From Desulfuromonadales bacterium (GTDB lineage: Bacteria; Desulfobacterota; Desulfuromonadia; Desulfuromonadales; BM103), in the NCBI GenBank assembly GCA_030640215.1, contig DAOWJU010000332.1:1-14475 (forward strand): DNA of 14,475 bases, read 5' to 3'. A model generated the notes under the pieces. That model ran no database searches and was not told the origin of the DNA. It was given only the letters and a program-made list of their open reading frames with translations. This document shows, piece by piece, positions 1-6,775 of the stretch. Made by a program: the position numbers and the translations under genes. The stretch's first letter is position 1, and each line of letters opens with the position of its first letter.

Positions 1-279
1 ATTTCTCAGATACGGATTCCTCTGCTATATAAACTCTTTTGTTTACGGATCTATCCACCAAACAAAGATCGGTTGGCAGTCGCTTGGCGAGGCTCTGAAG
101 GTTTGACAGCGCCAACGGTTGGGGTAGATTAAAACGGTAGGCTGCTTCGAGCTGGGGAGGGCCTGATCGTGAGCTAAGTCATCGTGGTGTAACGCAGATA
201 GCGCCGTAAATAACCGGCATCAGCCGACACGATTGACCGCGCAGGAAAGTAGATTTACAAGGGGGGTGACCGATCCGCC
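1..279. other. leader region with no gene, upstream of archease
   Basis: No convincing coding sequence is visible on either strand here. The right end must hold the signals for the rightward archease-rtcB transcript. A TTGACC hexamer at 233-238 could be a -35 box, but I see no good -10 at the right distance, so no promoter is called. A G-rich stretch around 259-267 is the only ribosome-binding candidate for the ATG at 280, and it is set rather far upstream. Confidence 0.5.
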
Positions 280-711
280 ATGAACTGTTTTCAGTTGCTG
301 GAACACACTGCCGACATGGGGATAGCGGCCGAAGGGGAGACGTTGGTCGCCCTGTTCGTGCAGGCGGCGCTCGGTCTGCGGCAGATTCTTACCGCCTGCA
401 CCGATATCGAGCCGAAGACGGAGTTTCCGGTTGAGGTGCAGGGCGCGGATCGCGAAGAGCTGATGATCAACTGGTTGAGTGAGCTGCTGTTTCTGCTCGA
501 ATCGAGGCGGCTGCTCCCGGCGGCATTTGAGATCGACAGACTTGAGGTTGACACCCTCGGCGATTGCCGGCTGCGGGCGCGGGTGTTTGGGGAGACGTTT
601 GACCCTGAGCGGCATTACCTGGAGAGGGAGATCAAGGCGGTCACCTATCACCGGATCGAGGTCGAGCCGACCGCCGCTGGCTGGCGGGCGCAGATCTATG
701 TCGATCTCTGA
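280..711 (+). CDS. archease, RtcB-activating protein
   Basis: This 143-residue protein has the archease pattern. The N-terminal LEHTADMGI (His9 to Asp12 being HTAD), the central NWLSELLF segment (64-71), the EIKAVTYH segment (117-124) and the terminal Asp-Leu at 142-143 all match family positions, including acidic residues used for metal binding. In studied systems archease promotes guanylylation and multiple turnover of the RNA ligase RtcB. The next gene, 46 nt downstream on the same strand, is rtcB, so the pair is almost certainly one operon. Length is normal for the family (about 140). The ATG at 280 begins right at the conserved domain. It has only a distant G-rich Shine-Dalgarno candidate. 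Confidence 0.93.
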   Translation: MNCFQLLEHTADMGIAAEGETLVALFVQAALGLRQILTACTDIEPKTEFPVEVQGADREELMINWLSELLFLLESRRLLPAAFEIDRLEVDTLGDCRLRARVFGETFDPERHYLEREIKAVTYHRIEVEPTAAGWRAQIYVDL

Positions 712-757
712 ACCCCGATCTACCGGGAGATTTTTGCACAGAAATACGGGGGTAAAA

Positions 758-2206
758 ATGGATATCAAACTGCAACAGATCGATGCCTGCCGCTGGCGCA
801 TCCCCCGTGAGGGGGCGATGCGCACCGATGGCCTGGTGTTCGCCGACCGGAAGATGATGGCCGTCCTGCAGAATGAGAAGTCGCAGGCGCTGGAGCAGGT
901 ACGCAATGTTGCAACCCTGCCCGGGATCGTCGGCCCGTCGATCGCTATGCCCGATATCCACTGGGGCTACGGCTTTCCCATCGGCGGGGTGGCGGCCTTC
1001 GATGCCGAAGAGGGGGTGGTCTCCCCCGGCGGGGTCGGTTACGACATCAACTGCGGGGTGCGGCTGCTGCGGACTGAACTGACCGTCGACGAGGTCCGGC
1101 CGCGAATTGAACAGCTGGCCGATGAACTGTTTCGCAATGTCCCTTCCGGGATCGGCTCCCATCGAAGCGATCTGAAGCTGAGCGTCGCCGAGGAGCGCAA
1201 GATGCTCACCAAAGGTGCCTCCTGGGCGGTGGAGCACGGCTACGGCCGCGCCGAGGACCTTGCGCATATTGAGGAAAAGGGGACGATCAAAGGGGCCGAC
1301 CCGCAAATAATCTCCGACCGGGCGCTCGAGCGGGGACGCAATCAGCTCGGGACCCTCGGCAGCGGCAATCACTTCATCGAGGTTGATCTGGTCGATGAGA
1401 TCGGTGACGAGCACGCCGCAAGCGTCCTCGGGCTGTTTCCCGGTCAGATCACGGTCACCATCCACACCGGCAGCCGCGGCCTCGGCTATCAGGTCTGTGA
1501 CGATCACCTGCGCATGATGCAGCGCGCCGTGCGCAAGTACGGTATCGAGTTGCCGGACCGGCAACTCTGCTGCGCGCCGCTGACCAGCCCGGAAGGGAAA
1601 CAATACCTGGCAGCGATGTCCTGCGCGGCCAATTTCGCCTTTGCCAACCGTCAATTGATCTCCGCCTGGGTGCAGGAGAGTTTCGAGCGAGTGCTCGGCA
1701 AGGGTCCGGCCGCCATGCGCATCTCGACCATCTACGACGTCTGTCACAATATCGCCAAGATGGAGACTCACCTGTTTGAGGGGAAGAAGCGGCGGCTCTG
1801 CGTGCATCGCAAGGGTGCGACCCGCGCTTTTCCGCCGGGGCACCCCGACACCTCGGAACTCTACCGCAGCGTCGGCCAGCCGGTGATGATCCCTGGCGAC
1901 ATGGGGCGCTACTCCTACGTGCTGGTCGGCACGAAAGGGGCGTTCGACGAGACCTTCGGCTCCACCTGTCACGGTGCCGGGCGACTCCTCTCCCGGCATG
2001 CGGCGAAAAAGCTGGCCCGCGGCCGCAACATCGAGGCGGAGCTCGCGGCCAAGGGGATCATCATCCGCGCCTCATCCCGCGCCACGGTGGCTGAGGAAAT
2101 TCCCGAATCGTACAAGGATGTCCTCGATGTGGTGAGCGTGGTGGAGCAGGCCGGCATAGGCAAGATCGTCGCCCGCCTGCGGCCGCTGGCGGTGATCAAG
2201 GGGTAA
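758..2206 (+). CDS. rtcB: RtcB, RNA-splicing / 3'-phosphate RNA ligase
   Basis: RtcB joins 2',3'-cyclic phosphate or 3'-phosphate RNA ends to 5'-OH ends using GTP and Mn2+. The 482-residue product is the long form and keeps the full active site: Asp96 and Cys99 in YDINCG, Asn204 and His205 in GSGNHF, His236 in HTGSRG, His330 in VCHNIA, His405 in CHGAGR (the guanylylated histidine in characterised homologs) and Lys481 in the C-terminal Lys-Gly. These lie within one or two positions of the Pyrococcus enzyme numbering. The ATG at 758 is preceded by GGGGG. The same frame stays open upstream to 479, but that stretch only shadows archease. With archease next door, the role is RNA repair or splicing-type ligation. 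No rtcA or rtcR is visible. Confidence 0.97.
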   Translation: MDIKLQQIDACRWRIPREGAMRTDGLVFADRKMMAVLQNEKSQALEQVRNVATLPGIVGPSIAMPDIHWGYGFPIGGVAAFDAEEGVVSPGGVGYDINCGVRLLRTELTVDEVRPRIEQLADELFRNVPSGIGSHRSDLKLSVAEERKMLTKGASWAVEHGYGRAEDLAHIEEKGTIKGADPQIISDRALERGRNQLGTLGSGNHFIEVDLVDEIGDEHAASVLGLFPGQITVTIHTGSRGLGYQVCDDHLRMMQRAVRKYGIELPDRQLCCAPLTSPEGKQYLAAMSCAANFAFANRQLISAWVQESFERVLGKGPAAMRISTIYDVCHNIAKMETHLFEGKKRRLCVHRKGATRAFPPGHPDTSELYRSVGQPVMIPGDMGRYSYVLVGTKGAFDETFGSTCHGAGRLLSRHAAKKLARGRNIEAELAAKGIIIRASSRATVAEEIPESYKDVLDVVSVVEQAGIGKIVARLRPLAVIKG

Positions 2207-2374
2207 TCTCTTTTCCGTCGGGCGGGCGCTGCCGCTCCTTGTTGACCGATGACAAAGGGTAGAGTAGAGAGCAGGTCTCAGCAGCTTTAGGTTTGGCTTA
2301 TCTGTTGCCGTCACTTTCGTCTGACGGTGCCTAAATAACCTCACCATGACTTCTTCAACCAGCCCTCCCTCATC

Positions 2375-2408
2375 AAACCGTGCGTGCGGTTTTCCCGCAC
2401 ACGGCTTT
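2375..2408 (-). ncRNA. group II intron domain V
   Basis: The minus strand here folds into the canonical 34-nt domain V hairpin. It carries the catalytic AGC near its 5' base, a GAAA-type apical loop and a two-base bulge in the 3' arm, and it closes with GGUUU. It lies just downstream of the maturase stop codon (2421-2419), as expected, which supports a ribozyme that is still structurally intact. Confidence 0.8.
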
Positions 2409-2418
2409 CCGATGTTCC

Positions 2419-3756
2419 TCATCGCAAGGCATGCGCCTTCGTCCAGACTGCTGTTGTCGGCACTTTGTACAGGCCATATTTTTCGTACAAAGTCTTACTG
2501 CTAAACCGGGCGTATCCAGTACCACGATCTCTGACTTTATGGCGTTTTCGCAAGTGCGTTTGCAGCCGTGCTTCAACATGACCCCGTACCTTGACCATTG
2601 TCTTGCTGCAATTGCCATAGTGAAAGTAGTTAACCCAACCTCTTACGGTGGTGTTAACCTCCCACACTATCCCTTCAAGCGGTTTCACCGTTGTAACTCT
2701 TCTCGTGAGTTGAGTCACTCGGTCTTTGATCGTTTGCAGGGCTTTCTTCGAGGGCTGAACATTGGGGTAATATTTCCCCGTTCTTCTGCTGGTCTCCATA
2801 CAGAGGCTAAAGCCGAGAAAGTCGAACTTTTCCTGATAAGCATTGACGGTCTTCGTCTTTGTCTCATTCAAGCTCAGTTCTAACCGCTCCAGAATCTGCC
2901 GTAACACCATCAAGACCTGCCCGGATTGACCTCTCCGACACAGGATGACGATATCGTCTGCGTATCTGACGATGCGGGCACCCAGTTTCTGCTGCAAGTT
3001 GTTCCGCTCCCATATCCTGTCCAGTATGTGCAGGTAGAGGTTGGCCAGCAGCGGTGAGATAACCCCGCCTTGCGGTGTGCCTTTGCGATTGCCCTTGCCG
3101 CCGCCGATGTTCCGTTTCGTTCCATCCTTATCCATTTCCATGACTGGGGCTTTGAGCCACATCTGGAGCAGGTGGAGCATTGCTCCATCACAGATGCGTT
3201 CAGCCACCGTTGCCATGAGTTTGGCATGCGGGATAGTGTCGAAATATTTGGACAGATCGGCGTCGATGACTTCAGCGTACCCGGTGTTCAGGGCATAGGC
3301 GACATCATCAACAGCATCGTGAGCCGACTTCTTTGGTCTGAATCCGTAGGAGGTTTCACAAAAGTCCGCCTCGAAGATCGGTTCGATGACCAGTTTCGCG
3401 GCCATCTGTGCCACCCTGTCCCGGATGGTCGGGATACCCAGGGGACGCTGACTGCCATCCGCTTTTGGTATCAGGACCCGTTTAACGGGATCGGGCTTAT
3501 ACGTCCTGTTTCTCAGTGCATCTTCCAACTCCGCAATAAATGCGGCGACCCCTTCCCGTTCCTCGATGGCCACGAAGGTCACGCCATCAATCCCGGCACT
3601 CCCTTTGTTAGCACGGACAAGGGCATAGGCATGACTGAGGATGTCAGCCCGATAGACCTTGTCGTACAAGGCGTGGAAGCGGAAGGCCGGTTCCTGCTTG
3701 GCCTTGCGATAGAGCTTCCTCTGTAGTGTCCTGATCTTTTCAGGGGTTGTTAGCAT
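2419..3756 (-). CDS. ltrA: group II intron reverse transcriptase/maturase (LtrA type)
   Basis: This intron-encoded protein assists splicing and copies the intron into DNA at new sites. From the ATG at 3756 it has 445 residues. An RT domain is clear: SYGFRP at about 136-141, IDADLSKYFD at 164-173, GTPQGGVISP at 226-235 and the catalytic RYADD near 264-268. A maturase (X) domain follows, with VRGWVNYF and the C-terminal YGLYKVPTTA. No HNH or other endonuclease domain is present after the X domain. The frame is open back to a GTG at 3780, but the ATG gives the usual LTTPEK start and has GAGGGG upstream. No internal stop or frameshift is seen, so the protein looks functional. Confidence 0.95.
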   Translation of the reverse strand: MLTTPEKIRTLQRKLYRKAKQEPAFRFHALYDKVYRADILSHAYALVRANKGSAGIDGVTFVAIEEREGVAAFIAELEDALRNRTYKPDPVKRVLIPKADGSQRPLGIPTIRDRVAQMAAKLVIEPIFEADFCETSYGFRPKKSAHDAVDDVAYALNTGYAEVIDADLSKYFDTIPHAKLMATVAERICDGAMLHLLQMWLKAPVMEMDKDGTKRNIGGGKGNRKGTPQGGVISPLLANLYLHILDRIWERNNLQQKLGARIVRYADDIVILCRRGQSGQVLMVLRQILERLELSLNETKTKTVNAYQEKFDFLGFSLCMETSRRTGKYYPNVQPSKKALQTIKDRVTQLTRRVTTVKPLEGIVWEVNTTVRGWVNYFHYGNCSKTMVKVRGHVEARLQTHLRKRHKVRDRGTGYARFSSKTLYEKYGLYKVPTTAVWTKAHALR

Positions 3757-4272
3757 ATTTGCAATCCCCTCACCTTCCACTCTTTGGTTGCGTGAACAAA
3801 GTAGGGTTCCTTCCCTCGGGCAGGGTTATGTTGTCCCATGCCCTCAAACGGTACTATGAACCCCTCCGACTCCCGATACAGCCCTTGGCGATTTCGGTCT
3901 CCCTTATACACCTTGGTTGGCACTCCTCACGAGCCACCACATCGGGTCTCCAGCACTGGGTTGAATATCTTCCACAACATGCCATCCCTTCTACCCCGGA
4001 AGATTGCAAGGATCGTTTCCGTTGTCAAAATCCTTGCACAGCGGCCTTCCCCACATGACCATAGGGTCGGCATCTTCAATTGGATTTACGAGGCTACATC
4101 CGGGTTCACTTTCGTTACGGCCTGCTGATTTGCCAATTGGGAACTCACGACCCTCTGTCACCAGAACGCCGCTCCCTTGAACTACCGGGGTGAACGGATA
4201 ACTCCCCGGACGGGACTTCAACCCGCTAGATATCCAACTGTTACTGCGAACGGTCAAGTCTCCGTTTGACAC

Positions 4273-4473
4273 ATTGTTGTGGTCAAGTAATTCTGGACAC
4301 GTGGAATCGGGGGACGGAATCGGGGGACATAATACCTATTCTAATGTTAGTAGAGCTGGGGTCGGACCGAAAGCGCCGGTAAAAGCCGGTAAAGAGTAAA
4401 GGGTGAAAGTCCCTGCAAACAGACGCTGGAATGGTATGCTATGAACAGACAGCCGCTCAACTCCTTTTAGCCA
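4273..4473. other. intergenic region with repeats between the intron and pcm
   Basis: I see no gene in this stretch of about 200 nt. It contains a perfect tandem 13-mer (4303-4328), a 10-nt-period repeat of GCCGGTAAA at 4375-4383 and 4385-4393, and a small AGGG/CCCT hairpin around 4400-4413. The section 4360-4440 has a look reminiscent of group II domain I (GGGTGAAAGTCCC), but not enough to call a second intron fragment. Confidence 0.4.
4303..4328. repeat. tandem repeat, two perfect copies of a 13-mer
   Basis: The unit GGAATCGGGGGAC occurs twice back to back at 4303-4315 and 4316-4328 with no mismatch. It lies about 30 nt from the intron 5' boundary. It may be part of a dispersed intergenic repeat, but only one locus is visible here. 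Confidence 0.85.
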
Positions 4474-4491
4474 GTGGGTCAAGAGTGTGGC

Positions 4492-5172
4492 ATGCGAGAG
4501 ATCAAGCTTAGTGAGATGTTGCGCACCATCGAGAGAGAAGCGAGGTTTACTGCCTCGCTGACCGGCAGGCCAAGCTTCGATCCCCGCGTCATGGAGGCGA
4601 TGGAGCAGGTTCCGCGCGATTCCTTTGTGCTGCCGGAGATGATCGATCATGCCTTTGAAAACGGGCCCCTACCGATCGGTCAGGGACAGACCATCTCCCA
4701 GCCCTATATCGTCGCCCTGATGACCGATCTGCTCGAGCCGCAATCAACGCAGACCATCCTCGAAATCGGAACCGGCTCCGGTTACCAGGCGGCCATCCTC
4801 GCGCAGTTGGTGCAACAGGTCTACAGCCTGGAAATCATCCCCCCGCTGGCTGTCGAGGCGGCTGATTTACTCTTCCGGCTAGGCTATGCCAACATTGAAG
4901 TCAAAACCAGTGACGGCCACTCCGGCTGGCCCGAACATGCCCCCTACGATGGCATCATCATCACCGCTGCCGCTACCCATTTGCCGCAGGCACTGATCGA
5001 TCAGCTCAGACCGGGTGGTCGGCTGGTCATTCCCGTCGGCCTGCCTTATATGTCGCAGGAACTGCTGCTGGTCGAAAAGGACCTGAGGGGGAAATTACAT
5101 ACCAGAGACGTGCTAGAGGTCATTTTTGTACCGATGACCGACGGCATTCATGCAAGGACGAACAACCACTGA
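4492..5172 (+). CDS. pcm: protein-L-isoaspartate O-methyltransferase
   Basis: This enzyme methylates L-isoaspartyl residues from S-adenosylmethionine to start repair of aged proteins. From the ATG at 4492 the product has 226 residues. PIGQGQTISQP lies at 61-71, SAM-binding motif I EIGTGSGYQ at 91-99, and a class I methyltransferase fold follows (YDGIIITAAA, then LRPGGRLVIPVG). The N-terminal EREARFTASLTGR block matches the longer PCMT subgroup. The start is unsure: GTG 4474, ATG 4492 and ATG 4516 are all in frame and none has a good Shine-Dalgarno sequence. I chose 4492 for a weak AAGAG upstream. Position after archease and rtcB, interrupted by the intron, suggests a damage-repair neighbourhood. 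The CBS gene follows after 39 nt. Confidence 0.92.
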   Translation: MREIKLSEMLRTIEREARFTASLTGRPSFDPRVMEAMEQVPRDSFVLPEMIDHAFENGPLPIGQGQTISQPYIVALMTDLLEPQSTQTILEIGTGSGYQAAILAQLVQQVYSLEIIPPLAVEAADLLFRLGYANIEVKTSDGHSGWPEHAPYDGIIITAAATHLPQALIDQLRPGGRLVIPVGLPYMSQELLLVEKDLRGKLHTRDVLEVIFVPMTDGIHARTNNH

Positions 5173-5211
5173 GTGAAGAGTGGCTGAACCTGATTCACAA
5201 AGGAGGAGACC

Positions 5212-5661
5212 ATGTTAGTCAGTGAATTCTGTAATCGCGAAGTCGTCATTGTCGATCGGGCAACAACCATCCTTGAAGCTGCCAAACTGATGCGCTCTGA
5301 ACATGTCGGGGACTTGGTCGTGACCGACGAGCGTAATGGTCGGCAGGTGCCGGTCGGCATCCTCACCGATCGAGACATGGTGGTCGAACTGCTGGCAGAG
5401 GAGATAGAGTTGGACAAAGTCTCAGTTGGGGATGCCATGAGCTACGAACTGCTCAGCGTCAATGAGCAGGATGGCCTGCAGGAAACCATCGTAAAAATGA
5501 GTGATCGCGGGGTGCGCCGCCTGCCGGTGGTGGACGATGCTGGCACGCTGGTCGGCATAGTCACGGTGGACGATCTGATAGAATTGATTGCCGAGCAGTT
5601 GACCGATCTGGTCCGTCTGGTCGGCAACGAACTGGTCGGGGAACGGACAAGACGGGATTGA
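5212..5661 (+). CDS. two-CBS-domain protein
   Basis: The 149-residue protein is a stand-alone CBS pair, a module that usually binds adenine nucleotides and acts as an energy or ligand sensor. CBS 1 spans about residues 8-62 and ends with GILTDRD (49-55). CBS 2 spans about 76-130 and ends with GIVTVDD (115-121). There is no extra catalytic or membrane domain, and the short tail is charged. The start is firm, with AAAGGAGGAG a few bases before the ATG. It lies 39 nt after pcm and is followed by a terminator, so it is probably the last gene of that transcript. The partner it regulates cannot be read from the sequence. Confidence 0.92.
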   Translation: MLVSEFCNREVVIVDRATTILEAAKLMRSEHVGDLVVTDERNGRQVPVGILTDRDMVVELLAEEIELDKVSVGDAMSYELLSVNEQDGLQETIVKMSDRGVRRLPVVDDAGTLVGIVTVDDLIELIAEQLTDLVRLVGNELVGERTRRD

Positions 5662-5695
5662 GACTGATGAACTGCAAACCGCGTGGAGTATCGGG

Positions 5696-5720
5696 GACAC
5701 TTCCGGAAGTGTCACTTTTT
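5696..5720 (+). terminator. terminator after the CBS gene
   Basis: A perfect 9-bp inverted repeat (5696-5704 with 5705-5713, centred on CCGG) is followed by ACTTTTT. It begins 34 nt after the CBS-gene stop codon and fits a factor-independent terminator closing the rightward transcript. With no separate loop in the repeat, the apical pairs must open to form one. Confidence 0.7.
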
Positions 5721-5801
5721 ATGATTCAGTGACAAAGCATTTTTATTTATCTTCCTGCATTGTTAGAAAAGAGGGGTGCTCAATATTGAGTGTCGCCAGC
5801 T

Positions 5802-5840
5802 CCCGCTATACAGACCTGACCCCGCTATATGGAGTATAAT
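5802..5840 (+). promoter_or_regulatory. strong -10 box with flanking direct repeat
   Basis: A perfect TATAAT lies at 5835-5840. No good TTGACA-like -35 is found at the usual spacing. Instead the 9-mer CCCGCTATA occurs at 5802-5810 and again at 5821-5829 (19-nt period), flanking the expected -35 position, which could be sites for an activator. A 12-bp palindrome, CTCAATATTGAG, lies just upstream at 5779-5790. Transcription would start near 5847 and run into the hairpin-rich region. Confidence 0.5.
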
Positions 5841-5846
5841 AAAAGT

Positions 5847-6022
5847 GTGGCAGCAATGTTTGAATTGTTGCTCAGCCGCGCAAAGGAGGCTGCTTATCGA
5901 AACAGATGCTGATTATCGGAGAATTTGCACCAGATGTAGGCAACGCGAGGTTGCCTGCCAAGCCCGTGATAGGGGCGCGAAAGCGAATGAATATCGAAGG
6001 CCCGGCAACAAGAGCGGGCCTT
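5847..6022 (+). ncRNA. candidate structured non-coding RNA, family unknown
   Basis: This stretch of about 175 nt follows a consensus -10 and is dense in small hairpins: AGCAA/TTGCT (about 5852-5872), CAGCC/GGCTG (about 5874-5893), AGGCAAC/GTTGCCT with a GCGAG loop (5938-5956), CGC-GAAA-GCG (about 5976-5985), and a final 8-bp AAGGCCCG/CGGGCCTT stem (5997-6004 with 6015-6022). The frame running across it codes for nothing recognisable. I tried to match c-di-GMP-I, cobalamin, 6S and SRP patterns without success. It may be a small RNA or a leader element. The last stem lacks a long T run, so the true 3' end could be the terminator at 6106-6139. Confidence 0.35.
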
Positions 6023-6038
6023 GCACTGTTTGGAAACT

Positions 6039-6063
6039 GGTGACACACACCGTATGTGTCACC
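6039..6063. repeat. 9-bp perfect inverted repeat
   Basis: GGTGACACA (6039-6047) pairs with TGTGTCACC (6055-6063) around a 7-nt loop. No T run follows. It could be an RNA hairpin within the longer transcript or a protein-binding site. Confidence 0.6.
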
Positions 6064-6105
6064 GAATTCAAGGCCATTTCTTATAAGTCACCATTTATAA
6101 AGCAC

Positions 6106-6139
6106 GAAAGCCCTCAATCTTCGGATCGGGGGCTTTCTT
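6106..6139 (+). terminator. terminator with UUCG tetraloop
   Basis: GAAAGCCC (6106-6113) pairs with GGGCTTTC (6130-6137), and the top of the stem is ATC-TTCG-GAT (6117-6126), an extra-stable tetraloop. TT follows. It lies downstream of the candidate structured RNA and upstream of the next gene's promoter, so it probably ends the transcript begun near 5847. Confidence 0.65.
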
Positions 6140-6178
6140 ACATTGCAGGCTCCTGAGAAAGGTTCAAAAACTGCTAAT

Positions 6179-6206
6179 TTGAAAAAAACAAACAATGTGG
6201 GATAAT
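6179..6206 (+). promoter_or_regulatory. sigma-70-type promoter for the 6303 gene
   Basis: TTGAAA (6179-6184) and GATAAT (6201-6206) are separated by 16 nt in an A-rich setting. Transcription would start near 6213 and leave a leader of about 90 nt before the GTG at 6303. It sits just after the terminator at 6106-6139, which makes the 6303 gene an independent unit. Confidence 0.6.
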
Positions 6207-6302
6207 TCATTGGAAAAATGGCCTTGATAAACAGGTTGCATGCCGTGAAGTAAGTACTTTGCCTCTCAACGCTCAACCGTTGCGCACAAAAGGAAGAACC
6301 CA

Positions 6303-6722
6303 GTGAATCCTGAGATACAGATAACAGAAGACAAAGGCTACCTCAAGGTGCAGGTACATGGTCGCGACAGCCGTGAAGCGTCACTGGAGATATTACGGCG
6401 CATAGTCGCAGCGTGTGATGAGCATAACTGCCTCTATGTCCTTGTGAAGGCACACATTATTAACAAGACTGGAGTAATGGATAACTATGACATGCCCCAG
6501 ATTATCGAGGAGGCAGGGGTAACCCGGAAGCACAGAATTGCTTGGGTGGACCCGAATCCGGAAACCTACAACATTAGTTACTTTGCGGAGACGGTCCTGC
6601 ACAATCGTGGATATATTAATGTTCGGCTCTTCAGAACAGTAGCGGATGGCAAGGGGTGGCTGCGGGACGAGATAACTGCACATGAACGGCGCGTTGAGTC
6701 TACAGAAAAAACTATCTCATAA
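6303..6722 (+). CDS. small STAS/SpoIIAA-like protein, function unknown
   Basis: The 139-residue product starts at a GTG preceded by AAAAGGAAG at proper spacing, and has its own promoter and terminator. There is no signal peptide or membrane segment. The alternating strand/helix pattern, a core YVLVKAH strand near residues 45-51, a later HRIAWVDPNP strand near 77-86, and the closing NVRLFRTVADGKGWL resemble the SpoIIAA-like (STAS fold) family, where the last element often ends in a Trp-Leu pair. No catalytic motif is visible. I assign only the likely fold. A role in sensing or partner switching would be a guess. Confidence 0.75.
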   Translation: MNPEIQITEDKGYLKVQVHGRDSREASLEILRRIVAACDEHNCLYVLVKAHIINKTGVMDNYDMPQIIEEAGVTRKHRIAWVDPNPETYNISYFAETVLHNRGYINVRLFRTVADGKGWLRDEITAHERRVESTEKTIS

Positions 6723-6742
6723 GTCACGATTAGCAGTAAAAC

Positions 6743-6775
6743 AAAGCCCCAACCTGTTTCTAAGGTCGGGGCTTT
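6743..6775 (+). terminator. terminator after the 6303 gene
   Basis: AAAGCCCC (6743-6750) pairs with GGGGCTTT (6768-6775), and an inner ACCT/AGGT (6752-6755 with 6763-6766) extends the stem after one mismatch. An A-rich flank on the left means it could also stop leftward transcription. It begins 20 nt after the stop codon at 6722. Confidence 0.8.

Larger units (their letters stand above)
2259..4272 (-). mobile_element. group II intron, antisense to the flanking genes
   Basis: Read on the minus strand, this is a retroelement of about 2.0 kb. The 5' end is placed at 4272, where GTGTCAAACGG resembles the GUGYG start consensus. About 500 nt of structured leader follow, then the maturase/reverse transcriptase frame, a 34-nt domain V at 2408-2375, and an end at CTCTACTCTAC near 2259. 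The segment at 3979-3972 (TGTTGTGG) is exactly complementary to the exon at 4282-4275 and could be the EBS1/IBS1 contact, although it sits 2 nt further from the splice site than usual. The ends are inferred from motifs and could be off by a few bases. The intron lies in the rtcB-pcm gap and interrupts no frame. Confidence 0.85.

Noticed and set aside
479..757. Upstream extension of the rtcB frame
   Set aside because: It overlaps archease in another frame, has no family similarity, and RtcB begins properly at 758.
641..1999. Long leftward open frame opposite rtcB
   Set aside because: It is a GC-driven shadow of rtcB with no recognisable domain.
3070..3726. Rightward open frames opposite the intron reverse transcriptase
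   Set aside because: They are antisense to a protein with complete RT motifs and show no family features.
4360..4440. Second, rightward group II intron fragment
   Set aside because: Only one short domain-I-like motif (GGGTGAAAGTCCC) is present, with no domain V or reverse transcriptase frame.
5848..5866. TGGCAG...TTTGA as a sigma-54 promoter
   Set aside because: The -12 element does not match TTGCA.
5847..5960. Possible c-di-GMP-I (GEMM) riboswitch, suggested by GCAAAG and the AGGCAACGCGAGGTTGCCT hairpin
   Set aside because: The order of elements is wrong, and the conserved GCAAACC-GAAA-GGGACGC part is missing.
5776..6156. 126-codon rightward frame
   Set aside because: No Shine-Dalgarno sequence, Cys/Arg-rich unlikely protein, and it runs across several RNA-like hairpins and a terminator.
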